Source of the DNA: Cylindrospermum sp. NIES-4074
GTDB taxonomy: Bacteria; Cyanobacteriota; Cyanobacteriia; Cyanobacteriales; Nostocaceae
Direction: 5' to 3'
Assembly (NCBI GenBank): GCA_003994795.1
Contig: AP018271.1
Span: 62,001-126,000 of the forward strand
DNA length: 64,000 bases
Under the pieces are notes generated by a model. It worked only from the letters and a program-made list of their open reading frames with translations. It searched no databases and was not told the DNA's origin. A program made the translations under genes and the position numbers. Positions 7,676-15,700 of the stretch are shown here, in pieces. Position 1 is the first letter of the stretch. Every line of letters starts with the position of its first letter.

Positions 7676-8059
7676 ATGTCTAAGAGATCGACAAACACAA
7701 ACCAACTCTTGAGCATTAAAGAGTGTCGAGAATTATTAAATATTCAATCGAGAGACACTATTAACGAATACCTCAAGACACTAGATTTATTCGGGTTAAA
7801 ACATCTGACATGGGATGAACTGCGTCGCGTATTAGAGTTACAAATTTATTTGGGTTTGCGACATGGCTATAACTCAAAAGATATGTTTCGTAAGCTTAGT
7901 CAGGAAAAAATCACGGAGACATTTACAGAATATGGAATTGATATCTCCATAAAAATGGAGAGAATAAAACAAAAATACGCAAAGAATTTAATACATAAAT
8001 ACTCAGTACAGCAAAAGGGGGTTATAGTAGTTGGACTCTTAAAAAAAATGAACTGCTGA
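7676..8059 (+). CDS. Putative DNA-binding protein, probably frameshifted
   Basis: 127 residues from ATG 7676. The N-terminal region (LLSIKECRELLNIQSRDTINEYL, then LTWDELRRVLELQIYLGLRHGY) reads like a MerR/excisionase-type helix-turn-helix. The frame stops early at 8059. In the -1 frame, the sequence continues sensibly from a run of five Gs at about 8017-8021 (KGGYSSWTLKKNELLIKIQ) to a stop at 8179-8181. One extra G, or a -1 slip at AAAAGGGGG, would give a protein of about 168 residues. It is either a recent frameshift mutation or a programmed slip; I cannot tell which. Confidence 0.5.
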   Translation: MSKRSTNTNQLLSIKECRELLNIQSRDTINEYLKTLDLFGLKHLTWDELRRVLELQIYLGLRHGYNSKDMFRKLSQEKITETFTEYGIDISIKMERIKQKYAKNLIHKYSVQQKGVIVVGLLKKMNC

Positions 8060-8382
8060 TTAAAATCCAAATACAATCTACTACATCGTCGGCACAAGTA
8101 AAAAAGCGTATTTTGCCTTTGATAACAAACTACATTAATACTGCGGAATTTTCCCAAAATAGGCTTGAAGAAGACAGCTAAAAATCATAGATAGGAGCAA
8201 TACAGTAATACTACAATGCTCAAATACTTGCCTATTAAAGATTCAGCAGAATGTTAGCAAGTAAAATGTACCTGTTTTGATTTCTAAACCCTCAAATTGG
8301 GTACATATTTTTTCTGATTGAGGAGTTTGTGTAGCACAGTTTCAGGAAGTATTGATGTTAATATATACGGAGATATTCTCAT

Positions 8383-8628
8383 GTGTACAAGATAACGAAA
8401 TATACAAAAACATCATTTGATGGCAGAACAGAAGAGATAGAAGTAGAAGAGAAAAATTCGTCAGGATTGTTAGAATTTTGTGCAGCCATCATCACAATAA
8501 CTCTTTCAATATTGACAGCCACATTGATTTTGCAATCGTTCAACCATGCCAGTAGTATTAGAGGCTTGGATAAGCCAATCAATCAACCTGAAAACTCAAT
8601 GCCAGAAGATAAGAGGATGCAGTATTAG
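8383..8628 (+). CDS. Small single-span membrane protein
   Basis: An 81-residue protein with GTG start at 8383 and GGAGA about ten bases upstream. A polar N-terminus (MYKITKYTKTSFDGRTEEIE) is followed by one clear membrane helix (FCAAIITITLSILTATLIL) and a short polar tail. It overlaps the start of the next gene by 83 bases in another frame. Function unknown. Confidence 0.4.
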   Translation: MYKITKYTKTSFDGRTEEIEVEEKNSSGLLEFCAAIITITLSILTATLILQSFNHASSIRGLDKPINQPENSMPEDKRMQY

Positions 8629-9361
8629 CGATCGCACTTGGTATGACTGGGAGCGAATAGCAGGAGCAGCATACCCACAAGGTAAGAAAGTGTCGGCGCG
8701 GAAGTACACACAAGAGCAGACAAAGATGCTGCTGTGCTTGGCATGGTACAGAAAACAGTATCCAAAGAAAAAAGTAACTTATCGTAGTTTGAGGGATTAC
8801 TATCAGGCGAATGAGTTCTTGTTGGAGGAGGTATTTGAAAAGTTTTGTGAGCAAGTAAATTCAGGTGAGGCATTCGTAGCAAAAGAAGTCAAGACTAGCC
8901 CGAAGCAAATAGCCCTTTTGGAGGTAAAAAAGTGCTGTGCTCGCATTCTCAATCGGGAGATATCAAGGAATTGTTGGGCGAGTTGGAAAAGGTATTTGGG
9001 GATTGCCAAGTACGAATGCTATGTGGATGAAGGCAAAGCAGCATTGCTGACATATATGGCCTGCTGGCGGCATGATCATCCGACACAAAAGTTTCCATCA
9101 GTCAACCGTTTGCTAACGATGATGAAACATTGGTCCCGTCGAGCAATGACTATAGAAACAGCTTCTAGTGGGAGGATGTGGCATCAGTGGCAAATGAACG
9201 GGTGTAAGGGTAAAGAATTACATCTGTACTTGGCTGCTTGTGGATATAAAGTATCACCACGAACTTTGTATAAGTGGGGAAATTTTAGTAAACGAAGGCA
9301 TTACTCGGTTTCTGAACTAGGTCAGTGGAAACAAAAAGCATCACAAAGGAGAACAGCATGA
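8546..9361 (+). CDS. Putative DNA-binding protein with three helix-turn-helix-like repeats
   Basis: A 271-residue basic protein. Three segments share the pattern (I/V)S-x-x-T/C-W/L-x-x-W: ISDRTWYDWERIAG near residue 27, ISRNCWASWKRYLGI near 140, and VSPRTLYKWGNF near 235. The first two are followed by similar helical stretches (LLCLAWYRKQYPKKKVTYRSL and LLTYMACWRHDHPTQKFPSV). This reads as an internally repeated DNA-binding protein, each unit a helix-turn-helix with an adjacent helix. The start is uncertain because the first 80 bases overlap the preceding reading frame. Family not recognised; the repeat is seen directly. Confidence 0.6.
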   Translation: MPVVLEAWISQSINLKTQCQKIRGCSISDRTWYDWERIAGAAYPQGKKVSARKYTQEQTKMLLCLAWYRKQYPKKKVTYRSLRDYYQANEFLLEEVFEKFCEQVNSGEAFVAKEVKTSPKQIALLEVKKCCARILNREISRNCWASWKRYLGIAKYECYVDEGKAALLTYMACWRHDHPTQKFPSVNRLLTMMKHWSRRAMTIETASSGRMWHQWQMNGCKGKELHLYLAACGYKVSPRTLYKWGNFSKRRHYSVSELGQWKQKASQRRTA

Positions 9362-9485
9362 TTAAGTTATTAGATGGGTTTAACAATGTATTAGCATTCA
9401 CAGTTAATTTTGTTCTGTGTGGAGAATATTGCAATTATTGCTGAATCCAGTAGTCAAAATCCAGAATCCAGAATACGGAAAAACT

Positions 9486-10013
9486 ATGGCACGTAAAGAA
9501 TCACAATTGACATTTCCTACCCAAGAAACATCAATACAAACTCAGACTAAGAGTATTACCAGAAGTAGAAGAGGGGAAATTGCCGCCGAACAACAACAAA
9601 CATCAGCACAAGCGATTGAGGAATTAGAAATAGCTTTTGATTTTGACTTAAGAATGGCAATAATTCAAAGGCTAGTTAAAGATAAGCAATCGATTCTCCA
9701 ACAAACCGATAAAGAACGTCAAATTGCCGAAGCCTTAGAAATAGCTAGGTTAGAGGCGGTTGAAAAAGCGCGTGAGCAGGGGAAACAGGAAGCCAGAGCA
9801 AAAATAGCACAAAAGAAAGCCCAACAAAAAGCAGCAACACAACAACACTTTATAAATGTGGAATTAGAGCAGCTAATCGATAGTTGTGATTATCTGCCTT
9901 ATGAAACCATGAAACAAACTATCAACGAATTTGCGGCTCGTGTAGGTGTCAAACTGGAGTGGAAGGATTTAGAAGATGGAAAATTCAAGTGCATCCCCAG
10001 TATCACCCCTTGA
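9486..10013 (+). CDS. Coiled-coil plasmid protein
   Basis: 175 residues from ATG 9486; the frame is open upstream but the preceding bases look non-coding. A Gln/Thr-rich head is followed by a long helical, charged region (EALEIARLEAVEKAREQGKQEARAKIAQKKAQQKAA) that is probably coiled coil, then a small C-terminal domain (CDYLPYETMKQTINEFAARVGVKLEWKDL). It overlaps the next gene by 38 bases. An 18-bp duplication at its end replaced the original stop (ACC TGA) with a nearby one (CCC TTG A...), adding one proline. Function unknown. Confidence 0.6.
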   Translation: MARKESQLTFPTQETSIQTQTKSITRSRRGEIAAEQQQTSAQAIEELEIAFDFDLRMAIIQRLVKDKQSILQQTDKERQIAEALEIARLEAVEKAREQGKQEARAKIAQKKAQQKAATQQHFINVELEQLIDSCDYLPYETMKQTINEFAARVGVKLEWKDLEDGKFKCIPSITP

Positions 10014-10590
10014 GGACAAGGAGCAGGGAGCAGGGAGCAGAGGGGAAAGATTTTCCCCATTTCACCCTGCCCCCCGCCCCCCTGCCTCTCCTGCATCCCC
10101 AGTATCACCTGAAATTCAGGAGTTTATCGACACGGTAAACTCCGGTAAAGGATTCGCCAACATTACCGACATCATCTCTGCTGAAGTACAGCGCCAAATC
10201 GAAGGCCAACTGATGGAATTTCAGGCAGCGATCGCACAGACGAATTTGGCAGCAATTGAAGTGTTATCTCAAGAGTTGCAGCGGATAAAGGAAGAATCCG
10301 CGACGATGACGGGGGTGATGGCGAGGTTAGCTACAGCCGTCGCCCCAGACTTGCCACCAACAGAAGATGAAGTTGTCAGTTTTCAGGTGGCGATTAACAA
10401 CCTGGAGAAATACGGCAACATCATCCCTTCACAAGCAGATATTATCATTGCTCAATCACGACTCAAGCACCAAAGAGCATGGTCATTAGTGTGGCAGTCA
10501 TTAACAAAAATGTTCATTAGAAAATTGGAGAAAATAATTTGCAAACAGCCTACTTCCACCGAGCGTACTGGAGCTACGAGAACAACTTAG
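9976..10590 (+). CDS. Uncharacterised helical protein with in-frame repeat insertion
   Basis: 204 residues. The start MENSSASPVSP is followed by 34 extra residues rich in Pro/Ser/Gly (starting LEDKEQGAGSRGERFSPF) that come from a 102-bp in-frame insertion of cyanobacterial heptamer-repeat DNA. The native protein resumes at a second SPVSPEIQEFIDTVNSGKGF. The body is helical (DIISAEVQRQIEGQLMEFQAAIAQ), and the C-terminal region is basic. It overlaps the next gene by 52 bases. No family recognised. Confidence 0.55.
   Translation: MENSSASPVSPLEDKEQGAGSRGERFSPFHPAPRPPASPASPVSPEIQEFIDTVNSGKGFANITDIISAEVQRQIEGQLMEFQAAIAQTNLAAIEVLSQELQRIKEESATMTGVMARLATAVAPDLPPTEDEVVSFQVAINNLEKYGNIIPSQADIIIAQSRLKHQRAWSLVWQSLTKMFIRKLEKIICKQPTSTERTGATRTT
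9990..10109. repeat. 18-bp direct repeat flanking a heptamer-repeat insert
   Basis: TGCATCCCCAGTATCACC occurs at 9990-10007 and 10092-10109. The 84 bases between carry GGAGCAG units and C-rich complements (CCTGCCCCCCGCCCCCCTG). The offset of 102 is a multiple of three, so the downstream frame is kept. Confidence 0.75.
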
Positions 10591-10940
10591 GGATAGCCAA
10601 AATACATTACCCCGCCTTGGGGATATTCGCTTTGTTATTTGAGAATGGCATTCCTATAACCAATGTTAACTTCCTAGATAAACAGGAATTTTCTTATTAC
10701 TGGCAGAAATACCAAAAACAAGGAATTACATTACATCTGGGAATGAAAGTGGGGATTGACACGGAATTAACTAAGGTTATTGATAAGGAGAATCTTTTTA
10801 AGTTTACCGATATTAATTTGGAGGTAAAACTAGAAAACAATGCCCGTTATTTCCGTCCATTAGATGGGGAATGGACAGAATTTGAAGATGACGTGTTTGT
10901 AGAGTACAAACCTTGTGATTCACTAATTGACGTTAGATAA
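10539..10940 (+). CDS. Uncharacterised 133-residue protein, TTG start
   Basis: The frame has no ATG near its beginning. TTG 10539 is preceded by GGAG with eight bases of spacing (TTGGAGAAAATAATTTG), which supports it as the start. The sequence is compact and globular: YFHRAYWSYENNLGIAKIHY, ALGIFALLFENGIPITNVNF, then a charged second half. No membrane segment or catalytic motif. It overlaps the preceding gene by 52 bases. Function unknown. Confidence 0.55.
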   Translation: MQTAYFHRAYWSYENNLGIAKIHYPALGIFALLFENGIPITNVNFLDKQEFSYYWQKYQKQGITLHLGMKVGIDTELTKVIDKENLFKFTDINLEVKLENNARYFRPLDGEWTEFEDDVFVEYKPCDSLIDVR

Positions 10941-11002
10941 ATTCTCTGAATTATTCACAAGAGAGCTAAACATTATCAACCCGAAATGAGGCACTTAGTT
11001 CA

Positions 11003-11671
11003 ATGGCGAAGTCAAAAACAGAATCTCCTAAAGATGGAGCATTAAACCTATCTGACTTGGGCAGTGATGTTAGTAAAGCGATAGTCTTCCCTGATTCTCA
11101 CTTTGGTTTAGAGTCAGCCGTGTGGTCAAATGCTCAACGCATTGCTGATTTACTCCCCGTTGATATCAAGGTGTTTGGTGATCTCACCGAAGAAGATGTA
11201 GCTTTAGCCGTAGATAAAGCTAAAGGTGCTGAGTTCCAAGCTAAAAATTGGGCAGAATATTCAACAGCTATTAGTCGTTATCTTAAAGCTTTGTACAAAG
11301 TTAGAGAGAAACAGGCAGAAGTTAGCGAGAACGTAGCTGAGGCTAGAGTTCAACAAGCTGAGTTAGAGAAAAATCTCTCAACCTCCTTAGCTAATTTAGA
11401 ATCAAAATTTCGGCAAATTGTTGGGGGGTCACGTTCAGCACTTGCTGGCATACAAGATGATTTGCAAATCAGTTTGGAGAGGATTGCCTCACAATATTCA
11501 CAAGGCAAGGCGAAAAAACAAGAGAAGCTCCAAACTGAAACTGTTAAGAAAGAACCTACTCCTTATGAAGAACAGACAAATGCCTTAGTTGACAGGTTCC
11601 GTCAACTAAGAGAGCAACGGTATGAGGGTGGGTCTTTGGGAATTACACAACGAGTAAAAAAAGTCGGATAA
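11003..11671 (+). CDS. Coiled-coil plasmid protein, uncharacterised
   Basis: 222 residues from ATG 11003. A short disordered head is followed by a domain (FGLESAVWSNAQRIADLLPVD; FQAKNWAEYSTAISRYLKAL) and then a long helical stretch (KVREKQAEVSENVAEARVQQAELEKNLSTSLANLESKF) that is probably coiled coil, ending in a basic tail. It lies upstream of a membrane protein and an FtsK/HerA-like ATPase on the same strand; a role as an accessory of that machine is possible but not shown. Confidence 0.6.
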   Translation: MAKSKTESPKDGALNLSDLGSDVSKAIVFPDSHFGLESAVWSNAQRIADLLPVDIKVFGDLTEEDVALAVDKAKGAEFQAKNWAEYSTAISRYLKALYKVREKQAEVSENVAEARVQQAELEKNLSTSLANLESKFRQIVGGSRSALAGIQDDLQISLERIASQYSQGKAKKQEKLQTETVKKEPTPYEEQTNALVDRFRQLREQRYEGGSLGITQRVKKVG

Positions 11672-11693
11672 CAATGAGATCAAAGCAATTGAA

Positions 11694-11726
11694 GAAGGCA
11701 GAAGGCAGAGGGCAGAGGGCAGAAGG
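11694..11726. repeat. Short heptamer repeats (GGCAGAG/GGCAGAA)
   Basis: GAAGGCA, GAAGGCA, GAGGGCA, GAGGGCA and GAAGG follow each other. A partial inverse (CCTGCCCTCTGCCTTTCTT) lies at about 11861-11879. Together they suggest a hairpin-forming insertion in this gene-free stretch. Confidence 0.6.
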
Positions 11727-11889
11727 AACAAGTCAGAAGGGGATTCAGACCCCTCCTGACTTGGAACCACTGAACTCTTGTTCAGTGGGGGTCTTAAACC
11801 CTTACTCCCTACGGTCGTGGCAGAGGACAGGAATCTGATTCCCTTCAGCATAGCTGCCTCCTGCCCTCTGCCTTTCTTGATAATGCTAA

Positions 11890-12048
11890 TTGGTATTTTG
11901 GTATTTTGGTACTCAGATATTTGGATCAATAATAACAACAGTCGTGGGAACTGGTGCAATAGCCAGTGGTGCTGTAATGCAAATTAAACAAAATCAAAAC
12001 CGGACAATTTCACAAATTGAAGTTAAGAAGAATGTCACAAATTTGTAA
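11890..12048 (+). CDS. Possible small membrane protein
   Basis: A 52-codon frame from TTG 11890 encodes a hydrophobic peptide (FGSIITTVVGTGAIASGAVM) followed by a polar tail, ending at 12046-12048 inside the start of the next small membrane-protein gene. It matches the membrane-protein context but has no clear ribosome-binding site. Confidence 0.25.
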   Translation: MVFWYFGTQIFGSIITTVVGTGAIASGAVMQIKQNQNRTISQIEVKKNVTNL

Positions 12049-12247
12049 ATTACTAATATGGATTTGCGCCTTCGTGATAGCAATGGCAGTAGCGCAATTA
12101 ATCAGTTTATTACCTTGGTCATCTGTAGTAGTAGGAGTGGGAGCATTCATCACTTATTCCATAGGTAAAGCTGATAACGCGATGTTGTTACAAGTGATTG
12201 CTGCCGGGTTAGCTTTTGGGTGGATAAAATGTTTTTTAGTTGGTTAA
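12032..12247 (+). CDS. Small two-span membrane protein
   Basis: 71 residues from ATG 12032 (a TTG five codons earlier is possible). Two hydrophobic helices are evident: LLIWICAFVIAMAVAQLISLL and, after WSSVVVGVGAFITYSI, MLLQVIAAGLAFGWIKCFLV. Its last 19 bases overlap the ATPase gene start, implying co-expression and a possible membrane partner role for that ATPase. Family not recognised. Confidence 0.55.
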   Translation: MSQICKLLIWICAFVIAMAVAQLISLLPWSSVVVGVGAFITYSIGKADNAMLLQVIAAGLAFGWIKCFLVG

Positions 12248-13803
12248 AGATTGGTTCAAGTGGATTAGCTGCCCTATGCTTAATCCTCTCAGCTAATCCT
12301 AAAAATGTGAAGTTGTTTATCCCTACGAATATCGCCGCGATCGCCGCCGCTTGTGTCGCCGGGGTAGAACTACACAAGTTGATGCGCCACTATCAGGATC
12401 AAGAGCGAGTAGAGGATATGCTGGCGGCGCTCAAGGATACCCAAGCCGAAGAACAGTTGCAATTCCTCTCATCTGCTGCCGAAAGAAAGCGTGAAAATGA
12501 AGATGCAGACAAGCGTACCGAAAGACAGTTGAGCCTCTTGCAAAAGACAGCCCCACTCTTTAGCGAAGTTCTGAGTCTGACTGGACAGAACGGTGCGATT
12601 GAACGCATGGCATTGGGGATGATTCAGAATGGTGAGCCATTGGGTAATGTTTTACTGGCTGCATCCGAAGCGGAAATGCAATTTGAACAGGCTAAATTGC
12701 AAGCTCAAATTCATCAAAAACAGTTGGAGTTGCAAGCACAACAGATGAAAAGTGCGTCGGTTGTGACGGTGAGTGCAGGCGCAAGCGAGAATCAAACAGC
12801 GATCGCTGCACCAGTTGCTGACTCATCAAAAATTGAGGGGTTACAAAAAGCAGCAAAAGTAGTGGGGCTAACTACTCAATGTTTAAAGGTGGATAAAGCT
12901 CCCAGCTATGAACGATTGATTTTCTCTGTCAGAACTGAAGATTTTAACTCGTTGAATAAGTTTAAGGCAGCAGCTAAACTTTCTCTAGGGATCACTGCGG
13001 CTGATTTGCCCATCTACATTTATGCTCCTGAACAGGTAGCCATAGAAGTTCCTCTCCAGCCCGAAGACCGCACATATTACAATTTTCCAGCAAGGCACTG
13101 GAACTTAGGCGATCGCTTGGTTGTACTGGGTCAATCCCTCGATGGTGAAGTTGTGATTGATTTAGCTAGTGAAGATACGCCGCAAATCCTCTGTGTTGGA
13201 ACTACGGGTTCGGGTAAGTCTAATCTGTTTCGGGCGATCGCCTACTGTCTGCTAATGCAAGGGGCGCGGGTGGATATTTGTGGTGGGAAGGTCAGCGACT
13301 ACGAAGACTTTGCCGACCGCTTTCCCACGATCTCGATGAACGACATGGGCAAAACCTTTGAGTTCGTCGGGGAATATTACCAACAGTGCGATCGCCGCAA
13401 CAAGATGAGCAAAGCCGAGCTAGCCGAACAACCTGCATGGGTTTTGTTAATTGATGAGTACAAAGGTACTGTTCCTTTGGATGAGCAGATACGGAAAGCC
13501 TATGATCAGCAGTTATGTGAGGTGGCGAGGCGAGGGCGTGGGTTAAAGATTCATGTCGTTGTTGGTTTACAACGTGGGGCTAAACGGGGCAAAGATGATC
13601 CACAGGGTCTACCTCCAGATTTACGTGATAATCTGCCATGTCGAATTGCGTTCCGTTGTGTTGATGCTGTTAGTGGTCGTATGGTATTGATGCGCCGGGG
13701 CGAAGCTGTGACTTCGCTCCAAGGCAGAGGGGACGGCATTGTGCAGTCTGGGTTATTGGACAGAAGATTTCAGGCTTATAGGTTTGATACTATCCCAACT
13801 TAG
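12229..13803 (+). CDS. Membrane-anchored FtsK/HerA-like DNA-translocase ATPase
   Basis: 524 residues from ATG 12229 (GTG 12220 would add three). Two hydrophobic segments lie at the N-terminus (SSGLAALCLILSA; TNIAAIAAACVAGVELH), then a coiled-coil region rich in Gln/Glu, then the motor. Walker A GTTGSGKSN is near residue 324 and Walker B WVLLIDEYKG near 404, followed by ARRGRGLKIHVVVGLQRG, typical of the FtsK/TraD/HerA superfamily. The likely role is pumping plasmid DNA at the membrane, in conjugative coupling or segregation. No relaxase or mating-pair genes are recognisable nearby, so transfer versus maintenance versus defence cannot be decided. The nuclease gene that follows suggests they act together. 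Confidence 0.75.
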   Translation: MFFSWLKIGSSGLAALCLILSANPKNVKLFIPTNIAAIAAACVAGVELHKLMRHYQDQERVEDMLAALKDTQAEEQLQFLSSAAERKRENEDADKRTERQLSLLQKTAPLFSEVLSLTGQNGAIERMALGMIQNGEPLGNVLLAASEAEMQFEQAKLQAQIHQKQLELQAQQMKSASVVTVSAGASENQTAIAAPVADSSKIEGLQKAAKVVGLTTQCLKVDKAPSYERLIFSVRTEDFNSLNKFKAAAKLSLGITAADLPIYIYAPEQVAIEVPLQPEDRTYYNFPARHWNLGDRLVVLGQSLDGEVVIDLASEDTPQILCVGTTGSGKSNLFRAIAYCLLMQGARVDICGGKVSDYEDFADRFPTISMNDMGKTFEFVGEYYQQCDRRNKMSKAELAEQPAWVLLIDEYKGTVPLDEQIRKAYDQQLCEVARRGRGLKIHVVVGLQRGAKRGKDDPQGLPPDLRDNLPCRIAFRCVDAVSGRMVLMRRGEAVTSLQGRGDGIVQSGLLDRRFQAYRFDTIPT

Positions 13804-13823
13804 TTTTTCCCACGCCCAAAATT

Positions 13824-14456
13824 ATGTTGCCATCTAAATTCGTTGAAGTAGCCGGATTTCCCATTCCCTGGCAGGAGAGAGATTTACAGAAATATATCAG
13901 CGATCGCCTAACTGAGCGTGGATTCACAACGCGCCTGGAATCCTCTGCTAACGGTGGTAGAGCTGATATTGTCACCAACTGGCAAGGTGGGGCAATTATT
14001 GAGTGTAAAAAGTTTCTTGACCGCAACAGTATTTTTCAGGCTGTAGGTCAACTCAACCTTTATGGGTTGAACAATACACACAAGTTGATTGTCATGGGTT
14101 TCCTCACTCCTGATGCCCGTGAGCAGCCATCCGCGCTCAAGACTGCCTCAATGGTTGAGCAGGATAAACGTATACAAGTAGTTTTCGTAAATATTAAGGA
14201 AGAGTGGTTGCCGGGAAGTAAGTTCCGAATCGGGTTTTGGAATTTTAATTTGTTTTTGTTTCATTTTCGTCTACCCCAACTGCCAAATTTCCAGGATTGG
14301 CATTGGTGGTTTAATCTCGTCAAGGCTCATCCTTTGATTTTGATTTTAGTTGGCTCTTTCTTCTTAGGAGTATTACCAGATATCAAAAAAATTACCTCTA
14401 ATACTTTTGGTAATAACTTAGAGCAAGAAGCTATTGAATCAGCACACCAGGAATAA
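13824..14456 (+). CDS. PD-(D/E)XK nuclease-like protein with C-terminal membrane segment
   Basis: 210 residues from ATG 13824. The first half is a restriction-endonuclease-like fold: LQKYISDRLTERGF (helix), then GRADIVTNWQGGAIIECKKF, which holds the D...ExK catalytic triad near residues 48-63, then QAVGQLNLYGL. The second half contains aromatic-rich sequence and a clear membrane helix (PLILILVGSFFLGVLPDI) near residue 175. It begins 20 bases after the FtsK/HerA-like ATPase gene, so an ATPase-nuclease pair at the membrane is likely. HerA/NurA-type or defence pairings are possible analogies; the actual substrate is unknown. Confidence 0.65.
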   Translation: MLPSKFVEVAGFPIPWQERDLQKYISDRLTERGFTTRLESSANGGRADIVTNWQGGAIIECKKFLDRNSIFQAVGQLNLYGLNNTHKLIVMGFLTPDAREQPSALKTASMVEQDKRIQVVFVNIKEEWLPGSKFRIGFWNFNLFLFHFRLPQLPNFQDWHWWFNLVKAHPLILILVGSFFLGVLPDIKKITSNTFGNNLEQEAIESAHQE

Positions 14457-14836
14457 TTTTACTACTTAAGTTTTTACCCCTCTTGTGTCATTCTCCGGAA
14501 ACATCTGCCATTGCTAAATTCTAGAGCTTTTATCTACTAAACGTTCACACGATTTTTTTCTAATCAAAAATACAAGGGTCATTTTTTTCTAATAGGATAG
14601 CTTGTATTGATTGCCTAGTCAGGCTTATAGCGATTGCCCTCCTGGAAGGTGACAGAAGAGAGATAACTTTTAAAATGTGTCTATCTTCTGGAGTAGCTAT
14701 TATTATGAGCAAAAATTTAAGTATGGTGATCGCTCTTAACCCGAAGCATAGCAAATCACTATGCTTTCTGCTCTATCAATTACTTTCTTGTTTATTTGAA
14801 TTATCCTGATATTAGGTGATTCGTGTAAATTCAACC
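14457..14836. other. Gene-free stretch
   Basis: AT-rich. A 64-codon minus-strand frame (14560-14754) has no recognisable content and no ribosome-binding site. No clear terminator or promoter was found. Confidence 0.35.
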
Positions 14837-15472
14837 ATGACCACAACCATAGCCATTGCAGAAAAAATTACTACCCTTCGCCAAGTGGAAGAGAAGCTAG
14901 GCTTAACATTGAGTAGTGAGAGTAAATTTTTTACCGAATGGATGGCAGATTTACCTGCATTAAGTGAAGCAGAGCAGTTTAGATTAGAGCAAGTTCGACA
15001 AAACTACTTGTACCAAATATCATACGGTAGTCTGTTAGAAGAAACTATTAAAATGGTTGTGCTATCACCATTACTGGAACTTGCTGGCTTCTATCAAGCA
15101 CCCTACAGATTGAAAACAGAAGTATCCGTTGAAATTGAAGCACAAGGAGATAATGAAGAAATTTTACGAGGCAGAATTGATGCTTTAGTTTTGCAAGGTA
15201 AATTATGGATTGTTCTCATTGAGTCAAAAAAGACAACCTTTGATTTAGAATTAGCAATTCCTCAGACACTAGCTTACATGGCTGTTCATCCCAATCCAGA
15301 ACAACCTCTTTTTGGCATGATTACCAATGGTAGCAGTTATTTATTTGTCAAAACCTTGGGTAAACATTATGGGATTTCTGATCTATTCGCAACGCGATCT
15401 CAATACCTAAATAACTTATCTGGTGTTTTAAGAATCCTCAAACATTTGGGTAGAATGATCACGCAGTCTTAA
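14837..15472 (+). CDS. HsdR-N-like restriction-endonuclease-fold protein
   Basis: 211 residues from ATG 14837 (GTG 14816 is an alternative). The core matches the type I restriction HsdR N-terminal fold found as stand-alone proteins in cyanobacteria: LLEETIKMVVLSPLLELAGF, then GRIDALVLQGKLWIVLIESKKT with the D...ExK catalytic residues near 115-132, then LAIPQTLAYMAVHP and FGMITNGSSYLFVKT. There is no helicase part and no HsdM or HsdS gene nearby, so it is not a type I system. It could be a domesticated nuclease or a remnant; all visible catalytic residues are intact. Confidence 0.7.
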   Translation: MTTTIAIAEKITTLRQVEEKLGLTLSSESKFFTEWMADLPALSEAEQFRLEQVRQNYLYQISYGSLLEETIKMVVLSPLLELAGFYQAPYRLKTEVSVEIEAQGDNEEILRGRIDALVLQGKLWIVLIESKKTTFDLELAIPQTLAYMAVHPNPEQPLFGMITNGSSYLFVKTLGKHYGISDLFATRSQYLNNLSGVLRILKHLGRMITQS

Positions 15473-15479
15473 ATTCAGT

Positions 15480-15700
15480 AGACCGAAAAGTTTTCCACGC
15501 AGACAGGGTGTTTGGTGTAGTTGACATACTCACCGCCCTAGAAGGGCAGTGATTCTGGGATCAAACAGCAATTGCTGGGGTAGCCAGTCTGACATCGCCT
15601 AACCCAATGGTTGATGCCCCAACCATTTGAATATTGATAGCAGCGTTTTCATCTCGTCCATTAATCGACTGACAAGACGGACAACGCCACTGTCGAACAG
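15480..15700 (-). ncRNA. Candidate omegaRNA at the 3' end of tnpB
   Basis: In this family the guide RNA is made from the 3' end of tnpB and the right end of the element. Here that is the region reading leftwards through the stop codon at 15561 into the hairpin near 15540. The guide would come from the bases just beyond the element end. Position follows from family knowledge; the boundaries are approximate. Confidence 0.35.

Noticed and set aside
14837-15472. Type I restriction-modification system
   Set aside because: Only a short HsdR N-terminal-like protein is present; no motor domain and no HsdM or HsdS gene nearby.
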